From Lachnospiraceae bacterium (lineage in GTDB: Bacteria; Bacillota; Clostridia; Lachnospirales; Lachnospiraceae): DNA of 12,179 bases. The stretch's first letter is position 1, and each line of letters opens with the position of its first letter. Made by a program: the position numbers and the translations under genes. The notes below the pieces were generated by a model that was not told the origin of the DNA, ran no database searches, and was given only the letters and a program-made list of their open reading frames with translations. The stretch covers positions 1 through 12,179 of the forward strand of contig JAGCCY010000078.1 in the NCBI GenBank assembly GCA_017651385.1, given 5' to 3'. Below, piece by piece: positions 7,773 to 12,179 of this stretch.

Positions 7773-8183
7773 ATGTACAAACACGATTATAAGCATACGG
7801 TTCAATATTATGAAACGGATAAAATGGGGGTTACGCACCATTCGAATTATATAAGGTGGATGGAGGAAGCCAGGGGTGATTTCCTTGAGAAAAACGGTAT
7901 AGGCTATGCCGGAATGGAAGAAAAGGGGATAGTATCGCCTGTTGTATCGATAAACTGTGACTATAAGCGCACCACGACCTATGCCGACACCATCGATATA
8001 GAACTTTGGATAAAAGAATACGACGGGGTCAAACTGACCGTTTCATATGACATGAAGCTTGACAGTCAAACGGTATTTACGGCCGAATCATCCCATTGTT
8101 TTTTGACCAAAGAAGGAAAGATCGTTATCTTAAAGAAAAAATATCCGGAATATGATACAATACTTAACAGTCTTAAGGGGTAG
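7773..8183 (+). CDS. Acyl-CoA thioesterase, YbgC/FadM-type hotdog fold
   Basis: This 136-residue protein has the size and N-terminal signature of the 4-hydroxybenzoyl-CoA thioesterase family: YYETDKMGVTHHSNYIRWMEEAR at residues 12-34, split here as YYETDKMGV and HHSNYIRWMEEAR. D16 is the expected catalytic aspartate, and H22/H23 and Y26 line the CoA-thioester site. Members hydrolyse acyl-CoA or acyl-ACP in the cytoplasm; the natural acyl chain cannot be told from sequence. GGAGGGG at 7763-7769 precedes the ATG. It lies between a fermentation enzyme and a phospholipid synthase with gaps of 36 and 20 bases, which fits a housekeeping role in CoA recycling or lipid metabolism, though this is inference. 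Confidence 0.9.
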   Translation: MYKHDYKHTVQYYETDKMGVTHHSNYIRWMEEARGDFLEKNGIGYAGMEEKGIVSPVVSINCDYKRTTTYADTIDIELWIKEYDGVKLTVSYDMKLDSQTVFTAESSHCFLTKEGKIVILKKKYPEYDTILNSLKG

Positions 8184-8203
8184 AACGTATTTCGGAGAAG
8201 AGA

Positions 8204-9730
8204 ATGAAGAATTACTTTAGCGGGTTTTTAAGAGCTTTGGTGGTATCCCTTTTGATCCTTTTACAGTTCGGGATAATAATCGCGATCGGGATCACTTTAA
8301 GGAACAAGGGAATATATGTTTATCTTTTGGTGGAGTTTGCGTTTACGATAGTCATACTCTGCCTTTTAAACAGGCGGGCCAACAATCTTTATAAGTTTGG
8401 CTGGCTTTTTCTTATTGCCGTTCTGCCGGTGAGCGGTATCATCATGTATCTTCTTTGGGGCAGGGAGAGAAGCACCAAAAAGATAAGAGACAGATCCAAG
8501 AAGCTTCTTTCTTACGGAGAACGGTTTGACACATATTCTTACGAAGCATCGAAAAGATTAAATGACCTGTTTCCCGACGAAGTAAAACTGTCAAAATTTC
8601 TTGAAGGCTTTCATTTCCCGCTTTCGGTCGGCAATATGTTTAAATATTTCGATTCCGGCGAAAGCGTATTTGATGCGGTGATCGAGGATATTAATAGGGC
8701 GGAAAGGTTTGTTTTTCTTAACTTCTTTATCCTTGCCGACGGGGAGCTTTGGAACCGTGTAAAGGAAGCGATACTTAAAAAACGCGAAGAGGGCGTTGAA
8801 ATAAGGATACTCTACGATGATTTCGGCTCGATGTTCCGTACCGACAGGCAGTTTTTCAAAGAACTTGAAGATAAGGGTATATTGACTGCCTGCATTAACC
8901 CGATCTCAAAATATCTCAATAAGCTATATTTTAATTACAGAGATCATCAGAAGATGATAATAATCGACGGAAATATCGGATATACCGGCGGGTTTAACCT
9001 TGCCGACGAGTATGTGAACATCATAAAACGCTTCGGATATTGGAAGGACGGCGGCGTCAGGATAGAGGGACCGGGCGTTAAGGATATGACTTCCAGATTC
9101 TTAAATATGTGGGGACTGTCAAAAGGAAAGAATGAAGAAGACTACAAAAAGTACGATCCTGATGCGGCTCCGATATCCACGGTCGGCTTCATGCAGTTTA
9201 TATCCGACGGGCCCGAGAACAATCCGGACAACCCGGTCGCAGATACTATAATGCAGCTTATATATAATGCAAAGGATTATCTGTATATAACAACTCCGTA
9301 TCTTCTTATTGAGGATGATATGAGCGAGGCATTGGTGCGCGCCGCAAAGTCGGGAGTCGATGTAAGGATAATAACACCGCACATTCCCGATAAGAAGATG
9401 GTCTTTTTGCTTACGAGAAACAACTACGGAAAGCTTTTGCAGGGAGGCGTCAGGATATTTGAATATACTCCCGGTTTTGTCCATGCCAAGAACATAGTCA
9501 CAAGGGATGTTTCGGTTATCGGTACCATCAACCTTGATTACAGAAGTCTTTTCCTTCACTATGAATGCGGCGCTGTGATATATGACAATAATCTTTCTTT
9601 TACCGTAAAAGAAGATATATTAAAAATGATCGAAGCCTCCGAAGAGGTTACCTACGAAAACTGGCTTAAACGCCCGTTATGGGATAAAGTGCTTCAGTGG
9701 TTCTTAAATGTATTTTCGGGTCTTGCCTGA
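8204..9730 (+). CDS. cls: Cardiolipin synthase
   Basis: This 508-residue membrane enzyme joins two phosphatidylglycerol molecules into cardiolipin plus glycerol. The N-terminus has three likely membrane segments (about 8-31, 37-56 and 66-85, the last ending in the family motif YLLWGRE). Two phospholipase D domains follow. HKD motif 1 is H248, K250, D255 in HQKMIIIDG, with GYTGGFNLADEY after it. Motif 2 is H427 and K429 in FVHAKNIVTRD, with GTINLDYRS after it; the usual motif Asp (lysine plus five) is R434 here, and the next residue is D435. Length and layout match bacterial Cls. A GGAG 6 bases upstream supports the ATG. No terminator is visible after it, so read-through into perR is possible. 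Confidence 0.95.
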   Translation: MKNYFSGFLRALVVSLLILLQFGIIIAIGITLRNKGIYVYLLVEFAFTIVILCLLNRRANNLYKFGWLFLIAVLPVSGIIMYLLWGRERSTKKIRDRSKKLLSYGERFDTYSYEASKRLNDLFPDEVKLSKFLEGFHFPLSVGNMFKYFDSGESVFDAVIEDINRAERFVFLNFFILADGELWNRVKEAILKKREEGVEIRILYDDFGSMFRTDRQFFKELEDKGILTACINPISKYLNKLYFNYRDHQKMIIIDGNIGYTGGFNLADEYVNIIKRFGYWKDGGVRIEGPGVKDMTSRFLNMWGLSKGKNEEDYKKYDPDAAPISTVGFMQFISDGPENNPDNPVADTIMQLIYNAKDYLYITTPYLLIEDDMSEALVRAAKSGVDVRIITPHIPDKKMVFLLTRNNYGKLLQGGVRIFEYTPGFVHAKNIVTRDVSVIGTINLDYRSLFLHYECGAVIYDNNLSFTVKEDILKMIEASEEVTYENWLKRPLWDKVLQWFLNVFSGLA

Positions 9731-9734
9731 TCAT

Positions 9735-9753
9735 AAAACAGTAATAATTCCTA
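9735..9753 (+). promoter_or_regulatory. Candidate PerR operator, copy 2
   Basis: AAAACAGTAATAATT runs from 9735 to 9749, with the 15-base core CAGTAATAATTCCTA at 9739-9753. It starts just after the cls stop and ends 8 bases before the perR -35 box. It is in the same orientation as copy 1 and inverted relative to copy 3, whose centre is 57 bases downstream. Two sites flanking the promoter suggest cooperative autoregulation. Binding is inferred from similarity. Confidence 0.5.
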
Positions 9754-9761
9754 TTTTCTTC

Positions 9762-9789
9762 TTGACTTTACTTGAAAGGATGGTATAGT
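9762..9789 (+). promoter_or_regulatory. Sigma-A-type promoter of perR
   Basis: TTGACT (9762-9767), a 16-base spacer and TATAGT (9784-9789), with TGG before the -10 as an extended element. The spacer length and extended -10 layout match the trxA promoter. Predicted transcript start is near 9796. Confidence 0.8.
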
Positions 9790-9795
9790 AAAAAT

Positions 9796-9815
9796 GAGGA
9801 ATGATTACTGATTTT
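9796..9815 (-). promoter_or_regulatory. Candidate PerR operator, copy 3
   Basis: Read on the minus strand, AAAATCAGTAATCATT (9815-9800) matches copy 1 at 15 of 16 positions; only the central base differs. The 15-base core occupies 9796-9810 and begins six bases after the -10 hexamer, the same placement as copy 1 at trxA. A bound repressor would block the perR start site, giving negative autoregulation. Confidence 0.6.
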
Positions 9816-9825
9816 AGGAGGCAAT

Positions 9826-10218
9826 ATGAATCACAGCAAGCAACGGGATCTCATAACGGATTATCTTATGAGCACAAAATCTCATCCAACTGCTGAGGAA
9901 GTATATAACGAAGTCAAGTTAAAAGAGCCAACCATAAGTCTGGGCACGGTCTACAGGAATTTGAATCTTCTTGCGGACAATAATATCATCGTGCGGCTTC
10001 ACATGAAAGACGGCATTGATCATTATGATGCGGACACAAGTGAGCATTATCATTTTTACTGTAACTGCTGCGGCCGCGTATACGATCTTGATATAAAGGC
10101 TCCCGCTGCATTTAACAAATGTATCGCTTCGAAGGGTGATGCATCGGGTCATAAGATCGAAGGCGCCATGGTGTATTTTTACGGAACATGCAAGGATTGT
10201 GCGCTTAAGACAGACTGA
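9826..10218 (+). CDS. perR: Peroxide-sensing Fur-family repressor PerR
   Basis: This 130-residue DNA-binding repressor has an N-terminal winged helix (recognition region PTISLGTVYRNLNLL, 35-49) and a C-terminal metal-binding dimerisation domain. Aligned to Bacillus subtilis PerR, the regulatory metal ligands are H20, D68, H74, H76 and D87 (equivalents of H37, D85, H91, H93, D104). The structural zinc cysteines are C79, C82, C122 and C125. Aspartate at the D104 position is the feature associated with peroxide sensing rather than iron sensing, so PerR is favoured over Fur. The protein is about 15 residues shorter than the Bacillus form, with the loss at the N-terminus. AGGAGG at 9816-9821 supports ATG 9826. 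It has its own promoter flanked by two operator-like copies, and a terminator follows. Confidence 0.9.
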   Translation: MNHSKQRDLITDYLMSTKSHPTAEEVYNEVKLKEPTISLGTVYRNLNLLADNNIIVRLHMKDGIDHYDADTSEHYHFYCNCCGRVYDLDIKAPAAFNKCIASKGDASGHKIEGAMVYFYGTCKDCALKTD

Positions 10219-10247
10219 TGAAAAAATGAACGCTATATGATAAAATG

Positions 10248-10280
10248 ACCTTAATCTTTAAGATTAAGGTTTTTTATTTG
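10248..10280 (+). terminator. Rho-independent terminator after perR
   Basis: A perfect 9-base-pair stem (10248-10256 with 10262-10270) with a 5-base loop is followed by a run of T residues ending in ATTTG. It lies about 30 bases after the perR stop and only about 10 bases before the start of the acyltransferase gene, leaving no room for a promoter between them. Confidence 0.83.
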
Positions 10281-10288
10281 GGGTCTTT

Positions 10289-11275
10289 ATGGACGATAAG
10301 AGATTATATTACATAGATTTTTTAAAATTCTTAGGACTTACGGGTATCATTCTCGTACATGCCGATCCGCCGTTCTGGGCTGTATGGCTTCGAAGCTTCG
10401 ATGTGCCGATAATGGTGTTTTTGTCGGCTTATCTGGCGGCGCGTTCTTTTAAAAGATACGCTGAAAATGGTAAGACGGCCGCTTACATCATAGACCGCGT
10501 AAAAAGGCTTGTGATCCCGACCTGGGTATTTTTATCGCTGTATTTTATACTTGATCTTATTTTCGGAAATCTGTACGACATCGGGTTTTATCTAAGATCG
10601 TACGGCATGACGCTCTACGGGATAGCTTATGTATGGGTGATCCTCATATACCTTTATTCGGCGGTTTTAACTCCCGTATTTGACCGGTTTAAGCCCACAA
10701 TACTTGTTTTTCTTACTTTGCTCATAATTTATTCACTTTACGAGATAGGGATTTTTTACGATCTGAATAAAAATCCTTTTGTCAATAACACCGTATTCTA
10801 CATTATCCCGTTCGGGATCGTGGCTTATATGGGTTATCACTATGCGGGATTTGACACTAAAACGAGGATATTGATGTTTGTATCGTTTCTTACGGTATTT
10901 GTCGTCGGAGTGATCATGTATGCAAGAAACGAAGGAAGGATCGTAAATGTAAGCACTGCTTCTTTTCCTCCGAGGATATATTACCTAAGCTACGGTCTGA
11001 GCGTGACAACGGGGCTTATGCTCTTATGCTCCAAAAAGGAGCTTAAGCTTTATAAAAATCCTTTGATCGTATTTATCTCAAAGCATTCGATGTGGATATA
11101 TCTTTGGCATATACTTACGGTAAGGATCGCCGAGTTTTTGAAGCTTCCGGACAGCTGGATATTAAGATTTGTGTTTATATATGTTTTAGCGGTACTGATA
11201 ACATTCTGTGTCGATCTTTTCTTTAAAAAGATCGATAAGGAAGGAAAATTTGCATTTTCAAAGTATTTGCGTTAG
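10289..11275 (+). CDS. Membrane acyltransferase, acyltransferase-3 family
   Basis: This 328-residue polytopic membrane protein has about ten hydrophobic segments and matches the acyltransferase-3 (OafA/WecH-like) family. These enzymes move acyl groups, often acetyl, onto sugars or other surface molecules across the cytoplasmic membrane. Evidence includes the N-terminal YYIDFLKFLGLTGIILVHA with the conserved histidine H24, the RVKRLVIPTWVF loop (70-81), and the C-terminal SMWIYLWH (267-274), a typical late family motif. No extra domain is attached, and the substrate is unknown. The start at 10289 has only a weak GGGG upstream and follows the perR terminator closely, so its promoter is unclear. 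The capA-like gene begins 7 bases after its stop, and that gene's AGGAG overlaps the stop codon, indicating one transcript. Confidence 0.88.
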   Translation: MDDKRLYYIDFLKFLGLTGIILVHADPPFWAVWLRSFDVPIMVFLSAYLAARSFKRYAENGKTAAYIIDRVKRLVIPTWVFLSLYFILDLIFGNLYDIGFYLRSYGMTLYGIAYVWVILIYLYSAVLTPVFDRFKPTILVFLTLLIIYSLYEIGIFYDLNKNPFVNNTVFYIIPFGIVAYMGYHYAGFDTKTRILMFVSFLTVFVVGVIMYARNEGRIVNVSTASFPPRIYYLSYGLSVTTGLMLLCSKKELKLYKNPLIVFISKHSMWIYLWHILTVRIAEFLKLPDSWILRFVFIYVLAVLITFCVDLFFKKIDKEGKFAFSKYLR

Positions 11276-11282
11276 GAGCCTT

Positions 11283-12179
11283 ATGAAGGACGGTTTATCG
11301 ATAGCCTTTACCGGTGATATTGGGTTTGACGGCTATATGAACGGAAAATGGAACGACGAAGAGCTTATTTCGGGGGAAGTCATGGATTTTATCGCTTCTT
11401 GCGACCATGTATGCGTAAATGTCGAGGGAGCGCTTTCGGCAAAAGAAAAAGTGAACCGCAAAAATACGGTAGCGGCTCTTACCCACAGCATGGATCCTGA
11501 GGTTACGGGCTTTTTAAAAAGGATAAAGGCCGATATCTGGAATATCTGCAACAATCACATTATGGATGCGGGTCCGGACGGTCTTTTCGATACGCTTGAT
11601 GAAGCGAAGGCGGCGGGGGCTTCGACGATCGGCGCCGGAATGGACATAAACGAGGCTTCAAGACCGCTTATCATACCCGATGCGGGCGGGATAGGCATTT
11701 TTGCGGTCGGCTATCAGAGAGCCTGCAGGAAAGCTGATGAGAACACGGCAGGCTGCTTAAGTTGGAGTGACCTTGACCGTATCAGGGCAAACATCGATAA
11801 CATCAAGAAAACATGCAGGCACTGTGTGATCGTGGCCCATGCGGGCGAAGAATTTACCGCTTTACCGTCTCCTTACACAAGAGAGAGATATCTAAAGTAT
11901 CTTGAAATGGGTGCGGACATTGTGGTCGCTCATCACCCCCATGTCCCGATGAATTATGAAACGGTCGGTGATAAGGCGATATTCTATTCGCTCGGAAATT
12001 TCGTGTTTGATACTGATTATCAGCGCTCTCAGTATTATACCGAATACGGTATAGTGCTTAAGATAAACTTTACAAATGATTCTTTTTCTTTTGAAGCACT
12101 GGGTATAAAGACAGACAGGGACGAAGAAAAAGTTGTTAAGGACAGGCTTCCCGATATCTTTACCGATATTTCGGAGGGC
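11283..12179 (+). CDS. CapA-family metallophosphatase-like protein (3' end missing)
   Basis: The first 299 codons are present with no stop before the right edge. The sequence fits the CapA / poly-gamma-glutamate synthesis family, a calcineurin-like metallophosphoesterase fold. Visible metal-site motifs are TGDIGFDG (D12), NVEGAL (N46, E48), NICNNHIMDAG (N91, H92), VIVAHAGEE (H186), VVAHHPHVP (H217, H218, H220) and YSLGNFVFD (236-243). The protein begins directly with the first motif and has no signal peptide or membrane anchor, unlike classical CapA, so it is probably cytoplasmic. Several such proteins may act in envelope polymer synthesis or as hydrolases; the exact role is unknown. AGGAG at 11274-11278 supports ATG 11283. 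It is translationally linked to the acyltransferase gene upstream, which suggests a shared job in modifying a surface molecule. Confidence 0.88.
   Translation, partial: MKDGLSIAFTGDIGFDGYMNGKWNDEELISGEVMDFIASCDHVCVNVEGALSAKEKVNRKNTVAALTHSMDPEVTGFLKRIKADIWNICNNHIMDAGPDGLFDTLDEAKAAGASTIGAGMDINEASRPLIIPDAGGIGIFAVGYQRACRKADENTAGCLSWSDLDRIRANIDNIKKTCRHCVIVAHAGEEFTALPSPYTRERYLKYLEMGADIVVAHHPHVPMNYETVGDKAIFYSLGNFVFDTDYQRSQYYTEYGIVLKINFTNDSFSFEALGIKTDRDEEKVVKDRLPDIFTDISEG

Noticed and set aside
9119..9559. Minus-strand open frame of 146 codons inside cls
   Set aside because: It is antisense to the conserved second phospholipase D domain, with no ribosome binding site or recognisable domain. It is a coding shadow.
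11295..11554. Minus-strand open frames inside the capA-like gene
   Set aside because: They overlap conserved CapA motifs on the + strand and have no independent coding signs. The real gene here is the + strand frame that runs off the window.

Overview
The window reads as core chromosome of a low-to-mid GC anaerobic Firmicute, most likely a Lachnospiraceae-type clostridium. The evidence is the DapL (aminotransferase) route to meso-diaminopimelate, a two-rubredoxin rubrerythrin, a short PerR, strong AGGAGG ribosome binding sites, and frequent AGA and ATA codons. Every supported gene is on the + strand. I see no mobile element, CRISPR array, tRNA or rRNA.

Region 1 (1-5410) is biosynthetic: the 3' end of carA, complete carB, dapF and a divergent dapL. 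carA/carB and dapF/dapL overlap by a few bases, and carB and dapF are 41 bases apart. A strong hairpin terminator closes the block. It supplies carbamoyl phosphate for arginine and pyrimidines, and meso-diaminopimelate for lysine and peptidoglycan.

Region 2 (5411-6654) is an oxidative-stress operon, trxA-rbr (thioredoxin and rubrerythrin). It has a good promoter, a candidate PerR operator at the start of the transcript, and a terminator.

Region 3 (6655-9730) holds a fermentative D-lactate dehydrogenase with a cysteine-rich tail, a hotdog-fold acyl-CoA thioesterase and a cardiolipin synthase. They are closely spaced and probably co-transcribed.

Region 4 (9731-10280) is perR, with its own promoter and two copies of the motif seen upstream of trxA, followed by a terminator. 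The motif AAAA(T)CAGTAATNATT occurs three times. At both promoters its core begins exactly six bases after the -10 hexamer. This points to a small local PerR regulon: perR itself plus trxA-rbr.

Region 5 (10281-12179) is a membrane acyltransferase (acyltransferase-3 family) and a CapA-type metallophosphatase without a signal peptide, which runs off the right edge. They are probably a two-gene unit linked to the cell envelope.

Most of the window is ordinary housekeeping content. The items most worth a second look are the repeated operator, the changed active-site positions in DapL, and the acyltransferase/CapA pair. I found no convincing evidence of a wholly new system.
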